A DNA stretch of 61,795 bases, from assembly GCA_014879855.1 (NCBI GenBank), contig JACSRH010000111.1:1-61795 (forward strand), read 5' to 3'. Numbering within the stretch: the stretch's first letter is position 1; each line of letters starts with the position of its first letter. Made by a program: the position numbers and the translations under genes. This document shows, in pieces, positions 53,159 to 61,244 of the stretch. The notes under the pieces are model-generated. The model was given only the letters and a program-made list of their open reading frames with translations. It was not told where the DNA came from and made no database searches. The stretch is from Caldilineaceae bacterium (GTDB lineage Bacteria; Chloroflexota; Anaerolineae; Caldilineales; Caldilineaceae).

Positions 53159-54673
53159 ATGGCTGCAAAGCAAGAGCCGATGGACCCGGTCGATGCCGCC
53201 TGGTATCACATGGACGGCGCCACTAACCTGGCAATGGTGACGGGCGTCGTATTGACGAGTGAACCTCTCGATTTTGCGCGCGTAAAGGATGTATTTGTCC
53301 ATCGTTTGCTGCATCTCCCACGCTTTCGCCAGCGCGTGATTGAAACAGGCTTTCCCTACCCGACGCCGCACTGGGAAGCCGACCCTCACTTTGCGGCCGA
53401 GGAGCACTTCCATCATATCGCCCTGCCCGAACCGCGCACCAAGCAAACGCTGCTGGATTTGCTGAGCGACATCGCCAGCACGCCACTCGACTATCGGCGT
53501 CCGCTCTGGCAAGTGCACGTCGTCGACGATATCGACGGCGGCAGCGCGATGATCCTGCGCTTTCACCACTGCGTCGGCGACGGCACCGCCATGATGGCAA
53601 TTTCGCAGATGCTGTTCGACGTGCAGCGCGCTGCACCGCTTGACCGCGACGCCAGTGCGCCGCGACCGCCGCGCGCTGGGTTGCTCGACTCGCTGGCGCG
53701 GCCGATCAAACGCCTCCTTGACCAGTCCGCGCAGGTAATCAGCAGCGGCGCCTCGCTTATGCTTCATCCTGAACAGGCGGCGGATCTGGCGCAACTGGCC
53801 GCGCGCAGCGCTGGCGTCGCGGTCGGCGCCCTGTTCAAAATTCCCGACCCCCATTCGCCGCTAAAAGGGCCGCTGGGCATCCCCAAACGCGTGGCCTGGT
53901 CGGAGCCGGTGGAGCTGGACAAAGTCAAGCGCGTCGGCAAAGCGACAAATGCAAAAGTCAACGATGTGCTGGTGGCCGCGATGGCGGGAGCGCTGCGTCA
54001 CTACATGCAGCAGCGGGGCGCCGTGGTCGATGGGATGACGATCCGCGGCGTTGTGCCGGTCGATCTGCGCCGGCCAAATCGTGCGCTCGATCTCGGTAAT
54101 CGTTTTGGACTGGTCTTCCTGGATCTGCCAGTCGGCGTCGCCGGCGTGCTGGAGCGGTTGGGCATCACCAAACAGAAAATGGATGCGATCAAGCGCTCGC
54201 CCGAAGCCGCGGTGTTCATGGGCATCCTGAACATTTTTGGCCGCGCGCCGCGCCCGGTGGAGGACATCGCTGTTGGCATCTTTGGCAGCAAGGCCACGCT
54301 GGTGATGACCAATGTCGCCGGCCCACGCGACCCCCTTTATTTGGCTGGCAGCCTGATCGAGCGGATGACGTTCTGGGTGCCGCATCCCGGTGAAATCGGC
54401 ATGGGCATCAGCATCCTCAGCTATAACGATACGGTGACGCTCGGCATCATCGCCGACGCGGGTCTGGTTCCTGACCCGGAGCGCATCGCCGACGAGTTCA
54501 ACCTGGAGTTTGATCGGCTGTGCGCGGCGGTGGATAGCGCGGCGGTGGATAGCGCGGAGCCATCAAAACCGGCGCAGGCCGCAAGCTGCGCCGCCATCAC
54601 CGTTGCCGGCCGGCCGTGCAAGAACAGGCCGCTGCCTGGCTCGGCGTATTGTCGCGTGCATCAGCCCCAATGA
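53159..54673 (+). CDS. Wax ester synthase/diacylglycerol acyltransferase (WS/DGAT)
   Basis: A 504-residue acyltransferase that makes wax esters or triacylglycerols from acyl-CoA. The catalytic H-H-x3-D-G is FHHCVGDGTAMM (His136, His137, Asp141). PLDYRRPLWQVHVVDDI and the C-terminal DUF1298 block (VTNVAGPRDPLYLAGSLIERMTFW, GISILSYNDTVTLGI) are typical. The extreme C-terminus adds a cysteine-rich tail CAAITVAGRPCKNRPLPGSAYCRVH, a small zinc-knuckle (DUF5763-like) pattern not usual in WS/DGAT. A GGCGGTGGATAGC unit repeats twice just before it (15-base period). Confidence 0.9.
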   Translation: MAAKQEPMDPVDAAWYHMDGATNLAMVTGVVLTSEPLDFARVKDVFVHRLLHLPRFRQRVIETGFPYPTPHWEADPHFAAEEHFHHIALPEPRTKQTLLDLLSDIASTPLDYRRPLWQVHVVDDIDGGSAMILRFHHCVGDGTAMMAISQMLFDVQRAAPLDRDASAPRPPRAGLLDSLARPIKRLLDQSAQVISSGASLMLHPEQAADLAQLAARSAGVAVGALFKIPDPHSPLKGPLGIPKRVAWSEPVELDKVKRVGKATNAKVNDVLVAAMAGALRHYMQQRGAVVDGMTIRGVVPVDLRRPNRALDLGNRFGLVFLDLPVGVAGVLERLGITKQKMDAIKRSPEAAVFMGILNIFGRAPRPVEDIAVGIFGSKATLVMTNVAGPRDPLYLAGSLIERMTFWVPHPGEIGMGISILSYNDTVTLGIIADAGLVPDPERIADEFNLEFDRLCAAVDSAAVDSAEPSKPAQAASCAAITVAGRPCKNRPLPGSAYCRVHQPQ

Positions 54674-54767
54674 ACGCGTGGCGAGGTCAGTGACCCTGAC
54701 GCGGAGGCGTGCGCAGAGAGCAATCAATTTAGCGTCTTTGCATTGAAGGCTATTTCCAGCAAGACAA

Positions 54768-56075
54768 TCAGGTCGCAAATTTGGGGCGGCTGCGCACGCG
54801 CAGGTAAAAGATCAACCAGGCGCCTGTGATGACAATGCTGGCAACGGCCGCGCTGAAGAAAATCTGAGACACACTCCACCCCAGATTGTCGTAGGCATAG
54901 CCGGCCCACAGCGTGCTGATCGACTGCGTCAGGGTGAAGGCCGCAAACTCGAAAGCAAAGACGCGCCCCCGCAAACGATCTGGGATCAGGATCTGCAGCA
55001 GCACGGCGGAGAAGACCCAGATGACGCCAGTGCCAACACCGCGCACTGTCGTCGCGCCCAGCATCCAGCCCAGTGAGGGGGCTAACGCCAACCCGAGGAT
55101 GCCCAGCGTCATGGCAAAATAACCGATGGACACTGCCTTGAGCATCCCGCCCCACGTATCGCCCAGCAGATGGCGCACCACGATCGGGCCAAAGCCGGTG
55201 CCGATCCCCACCGCGGCATAGAGCAGCCCCAGAGTGAGCGTGCCGTTGCCGTTGAGCGGGAAGATTTGTTCGGCCAGCGGAATTTCCAGCACATTGACGC
55301 TGCCCCACACCAGTGACCCCCCCGCCTTGATCAGCGCAAAGGCCAGGAGCACAGGCTGCGCCCAGAGATAGCGCATCCCTTCGAAGATTTCGAGGAACGC
55401 AGCGCCCGCCGCTGACTGTGCGCCTTCTAGAGGCTGTGCGCTTTCCTCGTGCGCGCGCCCGCGGCTTCTGACCGCGATGCGCGTGACAAACCAGGCAGAG
55501 AGTAGAAAGCTCAGCGCATCCAGAATGAAGGCCGTCTGTACGCCGAAAAACGCCGTCGCCAGCCCGCCGAGCAGCGCGCCGATGGCCAGCATCGTACTCC
55601 AGGTAAAGCTGTCCAGCGCGTTGGCCGTGACAAGATCCTGCTTGTCCACCACGGCCGGCAGGTAAGCTTGCTCGGCCGGGGAGAAGACCGCGCTGAAGAC
55701 GAATTGAAGCGCGGTCAGCACATAAAGCAGCCAGATACGCTCCGGCCGATCCACAAACAGAAAGCCCAGCACTGTCAGGGCGCGCAGCACATCCGTCCAG
55801 ATCAGCAGCGAACGTCGCTCGAAGCGGTCGGCCAGCACACCGGCAAAGGGACTCATCACAAAGAGCGGCAGAAAGCGCGCCAGAAAGAGAAAGCTGATCG
55901 CGGTGCCCGCGCCGCTCAACACGGCGATCAGCGAGGCCGAGGCGAGCAGGTTGAACCAGTCGCCCAGGTTGCTGACGACGCGCGCAAACCACAGATTGCG
56001 GAAGTTGCGATTCCTTTGCAGGAGCGAAAGATAGAGTTTCAACGTTACACTGCTTTTTGACGCAGCAGCCGGCAC
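54768..56075 (-). CDS. MFS transporter, MFS_3 (macrolide efflux) type
   Basis: A 435-residue protein with about twelve helices, including the N-terminal RNFRNLWFARVVSNLGDWFNLL and FVMSPFAGVLADRFERRSLLI, the motif A loop. The start is uncertain: a GTG at 56075 overlaps the M20 gene's end by 31 bases, and a TTG at 56042 just after that gene's stop would also fit. Probably exports a small compound; the neighbour M20 hydrolase may act on the same compound. Confidence 0.85.
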   Translation of the reverse strand: MPAAASKSSVTLKLYLSLLQRNRNFRNLWFARVVSNLGDWFNLLASASLIAVLSGAGTAISFLFLARFLPLFVMSPFAGVLADRFERRSLLIWTDVLRALTVLGFLFVDRPERIWLLYVLTALQFVFSAVFSPAEQAYLPAVVDKQDLVTANALDSFTWSTMLAIGALLGGLATAFFGVQTAFILDALSFLLSAWFVTRIAVRSRGRAHEESAQPLEGAQSAAGAAFLEIFEGMRYLWAQPVLLAFALIKAGGSLVWGSVNVLEIPLAEQIFPLNGNGTLTLGLLYAAVGIGTGFGPIVVRHLLGDTWGGMLKAVSIGYFAMTLGILGLALAPSLGWMLGATTVRGVGTGVIWVFSAVLLQILIPDRLRGRVFAFEFAAFTLTQSISTLWAGYAYDNLGWSVSQIFFSAAVASIVITGAWLIFYLRVRSRPKFAT

Positions 56076-57232
56076 GTTGCATCGACCAGCACGGCTGCAC
56101 CGAACGGCAGGGCGGATTCGTCGATGTCAAAGATCGGCGTGTGGTGCGGCCGGTTGACGGCATCTTTCTTGGCGCCTAGCATGAACATCGCGCCTGGCGC
56201 TTGGCGCGTCATATAGCTGAAATCCTCGGCGCCCATCATGGGTTCGGGGTCGATCAGCGCGTGCGCGCCGACCAGATCGCGTGTGGAGACGCGCAGCAGG
56301 TGCGCCACGTCCGGATCGTTGTACATCGATGGATAGCCGGGATGCAGCTTCAACTCGAAATCACCGCCCAGGACGCGGCTGATCTCCAACGCCTGCGCCA
56401 GCTCGTCACGCAGTTGTTGGCGCACATCGTCCTCAAAGCTGCGCATGGTGCCGGCCAAGTAAACCTGGCTGGGAATAACATTGGAGGCAGCGCCGGCCAG
56501 AATCATGCCGATCGAAAGCGCGGCGGCTTTGGTCGGGTCGATGCGGCGTGCGCGGATGCCCTGGATGGTGTTGAGCACCTGGGCCAGGATGAAAATTGGG
56601 TCGACCGCCTGGTGCGGGAACGCCCCGTGTCCGCCGGTGCCGCGCAGCCAGACCTCGAAGGAGTCTTCGTTGGCGCTGGCATAGCCATCGGTGATGGAGA
56701 TGCGCTTGGTGGCGATGTCACTGGCGACGTGCAGCGCAAGCACCGCGCTGACTCCTTCCAGCGCCTTGTCTTCGATCATGCGCGTGGCGCCCGATTTGTT
56801 TTCTTCATCGCGCGCTTCCTCACTGGGCTGGAAGAGAAAACGAATCTGCCCCGCGGGACGGTCGGGCATAGTGGCCAGGAGCTTGGCCACGCCCAGCAAG
56901 ATGGCGGTGTGCGCGTCGTGGCCGCAGGCGTGCATCACACCCGGCGTCTGCGAGCGATACGGGACGTCGTTTTCTTCGTGGATGGGCAACGCGTCCATAT
57001 CACCGCGGATGGCGATGACCGGCCCACCCTCGCCAAGATAGCCGACGACGCCGGTCTTGCCGACGCCCGTCTGCACCTCGATGCCCAGCGCGGCCAGTTC
57101 GTTGGCCACGAGGTGCGCGGTGCGTTGCTCCTGAAAGCTGAGTTCGGGGTGGGCGTGGATGTCGCGGCGCCAGGCAATCAGTTGGCCGGACAGGGCCTGC
57201 GCCTGGGCGAAAATATCGGCTGGAGTGGTCAT
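56045..57232 (-). CDS. M20 family metallo-amidohydrolase
   Basis: A 395-residue zinc enzyme of the hippurate hydrolase/IAA-amino-acid hydrolase group that cleaves N-acyl amino acids. Metal ligands: GDMDALPIHEEND and CGHDAHTAILLG, then FLFQPSEEARDEEN. The dimerisation lid is around GTGGHGAFPHQAVDPI, and the late His is near MMGAEDFSYMTR. No signal peptide. Located between Hsp20 and MFS genes. Confidence 0.92.
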   Translation of the reverse strand: MTTPADIFAQAQALSGQLIAWRRDIHAHPELSFQEQRTAHLVANELAALGIEVQTGVGKTGVVGYLGEGGPVIAIRGDMDALPIHEENDVPYRSQTPGVMHACGHDAHTAILLGVAKLLATMPDRPAGQIRFLFQPSEEARDEENKSGATRMIEDKALEGVSAVLALHVASDIATKRISITDGYASANEDSFEVWLRGTGGHGAFPHQAVDPIFILAQVLNTIQGIRARRIDPTKAAALSIGMILAGAASNVIPSQVYLAGTMRSFEDDVRQQLRDELAQALEISRVLGGDFELKLHPGYPSMYNDPDVAHLLRVSTRDLVGAHALIDPEPMMGAEDFSYMTRQAPGAMFMLGAKKDAVNRPHHTPIFDIDESALPFGAAVLVDATCRLLRQKAV

Positions 57233-57304
57233 ATGCGCCTCTGTTGATCAGGATGGAACATTTGTTTATCAGCGCATTGTAGGATAGGGAGGGAGGATCA
57301 AAAA

Positions 57305-57338
57305 AATGCGGGGATGCGTTTTGACGCATCCCCGCATT
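57305..57338. terminator. Strong terminator between M20 and hsp20 genes
   Basis: AATGCGGGGATGCG (57305-57318) pairs perfectly with CGCATCCCCGCATT (57325-57338) around six bases, with an A-run upstream. It ends the hsp20 transcript on the minus strand. Confidence 0.85.
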
Positions 57339-57385
57339 GCATAGAGTAGAATTTCTCTCAAAGCGGCTATCACCGCTTGGCCGCG

Positions 57386-57844
57386 CTACCCGGCAACGAC
57401 TTTCTTGACTTCGATCTTCTTGGGCTTGACCGTCTCCGATTTGGGGAGAGTGAGCGTCAACACGCCGTTTTCGTTCACGGCCTCGATTTTGTCGGCGTCC
57501 ACGGCCATCGGCAGCGCTACGCTGCGCACGAACGAACCATAGTGGCGTTCGCGCAGATGGTAGGTCTCCTCGTTGATCTCCTTGTCCGCCTTCATCTCGC
57601 CCTTGATGGTCAGCACATTGTCGGTCAGCGTGATCTCGACATCCTCGGCCGGCACGCCCGGCACCGACGCCTTGACGATAAACGCGTCCTCCTGCTCGGC
57701 CACATCGAGCGCCAGGTTCATTGCTTCAGGGCGTCGCTCCCACAAGCTGGGAAAGCGAGCAAAATCTTCCTCGAAGAAACGATCCAATACCTGGCGCATG
57801 TTTGCCAATTCACGATAAGGCTCCCACCGCGTGATGCTTGTCAT
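57386..57844 (-). CDS. Hsp20/alpha-crystallin small heat shock protein
   Basis: A 152-residue ATP-independent chaperone. The alpha-crystallin domain spans about 45-140 (ALDVAEQEDAFIVKASVPGVPAEDVEITL ... GSFVRSVALPMAVDADKIEAVNENGVLTLTLPK), including the A/x-x-x-N-G-V-L motif, and the C-terminal tail has the short V-K-x-K-x-I/V anchor (KKIEVKKVVAG). GGAGG lies eight bases before the ATG. An inverted repeat AGACAGG/CCTGTCT lies upstream at 57880-57904 (+) and may be an operator. Confidence 0.93.
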   Translation of the reverse strand: MTSITRWEPYRELANMRQVLDRFFEEDFARFPSLWERRPEAMNLALDVAEQEDAFIVKASVPGVPAEDVEITLTDNVLTIKGEMKADKEINEETYHLRERHYGSFVRSVALPMAVDADKIEAVNENGVLTLTLPKSETVKPKKIEVKKVVAG

Positions 57845-57879
57845 TTTGTTACCTCCATTTCAAGATCATCATCAAAACG

Positions 57880-57904
57880 AGACAGGTTTTGTAAGCTCCT
57901 GTCT
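57880..57904 (-). promoter_or_regulatory. Inverted repeat upstream of hsp20
   Basis: AGACAGG and CCTGTCT (7-base arms, 11-base spacer) lie 36-60 bases before the hsp20 start. They may be a heat-shock operator or an mRNA thermosensor stem, but do not match the CIRCE consensus. Confidence 0.35.
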
Positions 57905-57989
57905 TTATCCCTGACTTCATGCTTAAGTGTAAGGCGGCTTTGTCTGCATAACGTAAGCGCGATGTTAGAAATGCGTTTGCAAGAGATCC

Positions 57990-58829
57990 CTAGAGGCTCA
58001 CGATGCCGAGCAGCATCAACACGAGCAGAATCAGCGGTTGGTGAATGAGGTAGATGGGAAGCGAATGACGTCCCAACCAGCGCAGCCCGCGGATCATGAG
58101 AAGATCGCCCCAGTCGGGCAGCGGGATCAGGCGTCGGTTGTCGGCATAAAACCAGTTGCCAAACCAGACCCCCAACAACACCACGCCAAACCAGGGAATG
58201 AGCGGGAAATAGTCTACTGCCGGATAGCGCGTGGGGGTGATGCCAAAGGGGGCAAGCCAGCGCCCGTCCAGGAAGAAGACGAACAGGGAAGCGCCCAACG
58301 GAATGGAAATCCAACGCCCATCGAAATGCAGGGGTTCAAGCCATTTGCCCGCGGCGGAGAGCGCACCCCACAGCGCCAGGTTGAGCCACTTGAAGCGCAG
58401 CAACGGATAAGCCAAAATCGTAGAGATGCCGATCAGATGCAGGATGCCGAAATCCACATAACCGACGCCGGCCACAGTCACGACGAGGGTGATGATCATG
58501 CCCAAACCGAAAATCTTCAACCCACGCAGCAGAAACTTGGGGAAGAGGCGCGCTTCCGGCCCGCGCTGGGCGCGCTCGCGGCGGTAGACCAATGTCAGCG
58601 ACACACCGACCAGGATCAAAAACGTCCCCGCGGTAAAGCGTTGCCAATATTTCCAGAAGCCCTCCCACAACACGACATCGGGCAGCACGCGCCAATACCA
58701 CAGATCCCACATCGTGTGGTAGACGATCATGGTGAGGATGGCAACCCCGCGCAGCGCGTCAATTTCCCAGAAACGCACACGTTTCGCCTGCGTTATGCCT
58801 TTTTGAATCGCGGCAGTTGTCGTTGCCAT
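57990..58829 (-). CDS. DUF1624 membrane protein (acyltransferase-3 like)
   Basis: A 279-residue protein with about eight helices and the DUF1624 / heparan-alpha-glucosaminide N-acetyltransferase fold: VRFWEIDALRGVAILTMIVYHTMWDL at the start, FGILHLIGISTILAYPLLRF, and WLGRHSLPIYLIHQPLILL at the end. It may acetylate a sugar or lipid across the membrane; the activity of bacterial members is unproved. The start at 58829 (MATTTAAIQ) has GGAAGGG; four codons earlier lies another ATG. Confidence 0.85.
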   Translation of the reverse strand: MATTTAAIQKGITQAKRVRFWEIDALRGVAILTMIVYHTMWDLWYWRVLPDVVLWEGFWKYWQRFTAGTFLILVGVSLTLVYRRERAQRGPEARLFPKFLLRGLKIFGLGMIITLVVTVAGVGYVDFGILHLIGISTILAYPLLRFKWLNLALWGALSAAGKWLEPLHFDGRWISIPLGASLFVFFLDGRWLAPFGITPTRYPAVDYFPLIPWFGVVLLGVWFGNWFYADNRRLIPLPDWGDLLMIRGLRWLGRHSLPIYLIHQPLILLVLMLLGIVSL

Positions 58830-58880
58830 GCCCTTCCACACTTTCGGCCAGAACGGAGAGAATCGGTTGATAGTCGCCCG

Positions 58881-58889
58881 ATTATACCA
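58881..58889 (-). promoter_or_regulatory. Extended -10 promoter for the DUF1624 gene
   Basis: On the minus strand TGgTATAAT, a perfect extended -10, about 50 bases before the gene. The same gap holds TACAAT (58923-58928, plus strand) for the divergent DinB gene. Confidence 0.6.
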
Positions 58890-58963
58890 CCGGTGACGTT
58901 TCCCGGCAGCGCGGCTTCAGGGTACAATGCACCTGACATGTTAAAGGATCTGGAGGGAAACCT

Positions 58964-59458
58964 ATGGGATTAGACTGTGATGTTGCCCGCACCCGCACCA
59001 ACCACATTCGCCTGATGCGGGATACGCTGGCGGTGCTCGATTATATACTCGACAATGTCAGCCAGGCGACCGCCACGACGCGCCGTGACCCCAGCGACGG
59101 CGACAAGGGCTGGACAGTAAACGAGGTCGTCTGCCATCTGCGCGACTTTGATCGTATTTTCTTTGACCGGGTGCGGCGGATCGTGGCCGAAAACGAGCCA
59201 AAACTGCTGGGCTATGATCACGAGCAGTTGGCTGCCGATGCGCGCTACAACGAGCAGGATCTGCGCACGACGTTGCGCGATCTCCAGCAGTCGCGCGCCG
59301 AGTTTGTCACGTTCTTTCAAACACTGCGCGAAACACAGTGGGCGCGCGCCGGCATCCATGCGGAGCGTGGCCGCTTTACGCTGGACGACGCGCTGATGCA
59401 GGTGGGGCTGCACGACGCGCTCCATCTTGAGCAGATCACACGAATTTTGCGAGGATAA
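58964..59458 (+). CDS. DinB family protein (second copy)
   Basis: 164 residues with the DinB/YfiT four-helix layout. Histidine ligands lie in EVVCHLRDFDRIFF and near the end in QVGLHDALHLEQI. It is only distantly similar to the DinB protein at 20.6-21.1 kb. GGAGGG precedes the ATG. The next gene starts four bases after its stop. Confidence 0.85.
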   Translation: MGLDCDVARTRTNHIRLMRDTLAVLDYILDNVSQATATTRRDPSDGDKGWTVNEVVCHLRDFDRIFFDRVRRIVAENEPKLLGYDHEQLAADARYNEQDLRTTLRDLQQSRAEFVTFFQTLRETQWARAGIHAERGRFTLDDALMQVGLHDALHLEQITRILRG

Positions 59459-59461
59459 TCT

Positions 59462-59773
59462 ATGGGGGCTTTTCTACGCATGATGCTGAGCGCCGCACTC
59501 ACTGCCCTGGCCGTGCCCTTCTATCTGCGCTGGAGTAGCGACCATGCAGATCAGCAGCTCGATAAAATGCAGCGGGCCGTCCACTTCACGCCGGGCGCCG
59601 AGTCTCCGCTGCCGCCGGAAGTGCTGGCAGGCGCGGCCGGACTGAGCATCAGCCATTTTGCAATCGGGCGCACCCTGCGACTGCGTTGGTGGCAATCTAT
59701 CTTCAGCCTGCAGTTTGGCGTGGTGCTCGGCGTGCTGGTCTTCATCTATCGCATGGATGCCGAAGATGCATAA
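59462..59773 (+). CDS. Small membrane protein of unknown function
   Basis: 103 residues with two or three hydrophobic stretches (about 5-23, 52-70 and 78-95); the N-terminus is MGAFLRMMLSAALTALAVPF. I do not recognise the family. It is tucked between the DinB gene and the FAD/Fe-S gene, overlapping the latter by eight bases, so it is probably on the same mRNA. Confidence 0.6.
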   Translation: MGAFLRMMLSAALTALAVPFYLRWSSDHADQQLDKMQRAVHFTPGAESPLPPEVLAGAAGLSISHFAIGRTLRLRWWQSIFSLQFGVVLGVLVFIYRMDAEDA

Positions 59774-61244
59774 CGTGTACAGCTTTTACCATTCACCCAA
59801 GACGCTTGACGAAGCGCTTTACTTGAAAGCCAAATATGGCGACGACGCGCGCGCGGTGGCCGGCGCCACCGATCTGCTGGTGGAGATCGAGCGCGGCGTG
59901 CGCAAACGCAGCGACGGCCGCGCGCCAGGCATGATCGATCTGACGCGCATCCCTGGTCTGGCCGTGATCGAAATGCACAACGGGCTGATCGAGCTTGGCG
60001 CGCTGGTGACGCACAACCAGTGCGTCGCCAGCGCGCTGATCGTGGAGCGGGCGTTTCCGCTGGCGCGCGCCTGTTGGGAAGTGGGCGCGCCGCAAATTCG
60101 CAACCGCGCCACAGTGGTCGGCAACTTGATCACAGCCAGCCCAGCCAACGACACAATTGCGCCGTTGTTGGCGCTGGACGCCTCCGTCACCGTTCGCAGC
60201 TCGGAACGCGGCGCGCGCACCGTGCCGCTGTCCGCGTTTATCACCGGCTTTCGCGAGGTGGATCTTGCTCCTGACGAATTGGTCACCAAGGTTTCATTCC
60301 CGGCCCTGAGCGCGCGCCATGACGGCCTTTTTATCAAGCTGGGTCTGCGGCGCGCCCAGGCGATCAGCGTCGTCAACGCAGCAGTGGTGATTGAACGAGA
60401 GCAGCCGACCAGCGATGCGCCGGTCGTGCGCGCCGCGATTGCGCTGGGCGCAGTGGCTCCCGTGGTGGTGCGTGCGGCGGCCGCAGAAACTTTTCTCATC
60501 GGCAAGCCGCTGAATGCCGCCAGCATCGCCGAGGCGGCGCGGTTGGCGGTGACGGCTGCTGCGCCGATCGACGACATGCGCAGCAGCGCCGAATATCGCC
60601 GCGCCATGATCGAAACCCTCACCGCGCGGGCGCTGCATCAGATCGCGGCCGGCGAGGCGCGCGCGGGCTGGCCACAAAAGCCGATCCTGCTGTGGGGCGA
60701 CACAGATGGCGTCTGGCCGGTGACCCCGCCGGGCAAGGCGAAGGCAGCAGACGCGCCGGATTTCAGAAATCAACGCGCGCTGGTCAACGGGCGCGTGACG
60801 CAGTTGCAAGGTGGGATGACCTTGCTCGACAGCCTGCGCGCCGCGGGTCTAGTCGGCGTCAAGGAGGGCTGCGCCGAGGGTGAATGCGGCGCGTGCACAG
60901 TGTCGCTCGACGGCATGGCGATCATGGCGTGTATGGCGCCCGCGGAGCGCGCCTGGGGCAGCACAGTCGTTACCGTCGAAGGGTTACGCGCCACAGAGCA
61001 GCTACACCCTGTGCAGCAGGCGCTTGTGCAGAGCGGCGGCGTGCAGTGCGGCTATTGCACGCCCGGTTTTGTCATGAGCGCGGCCAAACTGCTGGAGGAA
61101 AGCCCGCATCCCACTGCCGCGGAAGCCGCCGAGGCGTTGACCGGCAACTTCTGTCGTTGCACTGGCTATCACAAGATTCTGGATGCGGTGGTGTTGGCGG
61201 GGACCTGGCAACCAACTGCTGGGGAACCCAACGAAACGGTTTGA
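59766..61244 (+). CDS. FAD-binding/[2Fe-2S] fusion subunit of xanthine dehydrogenase family
   Basis: A 492-residue fusion. Residues about 1-285 are the FAD-binding domain of molybdopterin dehydrogenases (YSFYHSPKTLDEALYLKAKYG, AGATDLLVEIERG, and the flavin loop RNRATVVGNLITASPANDTI). Residues about 330-490 are the CoxS/XdhC-type [2Fe-2S] protein with VKEGCAEGECGACTVSLDGM ... C in the first cluster and CGYCTPGF ... NFCRCTG in the second. The order (FAD before Fe-S) is reversed compared with eukaryotic XDH. The start at 59766 overlaps the previous gene. The molybdopterin subunit is not in the window. Confidence 0.9.
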   Translation: MHNVYSFYHSPKTLDEALYLKAKYGDDARAVAGATDLLVEIERGVRKRSDGRAPGMIDLTRIPGLAVIEMHNGLIELGALVTHNQCVASALIVERAFPLARACWEVGAPQIRNRATVVGNLITASPANDTIAPLLALDASVTVRSSERGARTVPLSAFITGFREVDLAPDELVTKVSFPALSARHDGLFIKLGLRRAQAISVVNAAVVIEREQPTSDAPVVRAAIALGAVAPVVVRAAAAETFLIGKPLNAASIAEAARLAVTAAAPIDDMRSSAEYRRAMIETLTARALHQIAAGEARAGWPQKPILLWGDTDGVWPVTPPGKAKAADAPDFRNQRALVNGRVTQLQGGMTLLDSLRAAGLVGVKEGCAEGECGACTVSLDGMAIMACMAPAERAWGSTVVTVEGLRATEQLHPVQQALVQSGGVQCGYCTPGFVMSAAKLLEESPHPTAAEAAEALTGNFCRCTGYHKILDAVVLAGTWQPTAGEPNETV

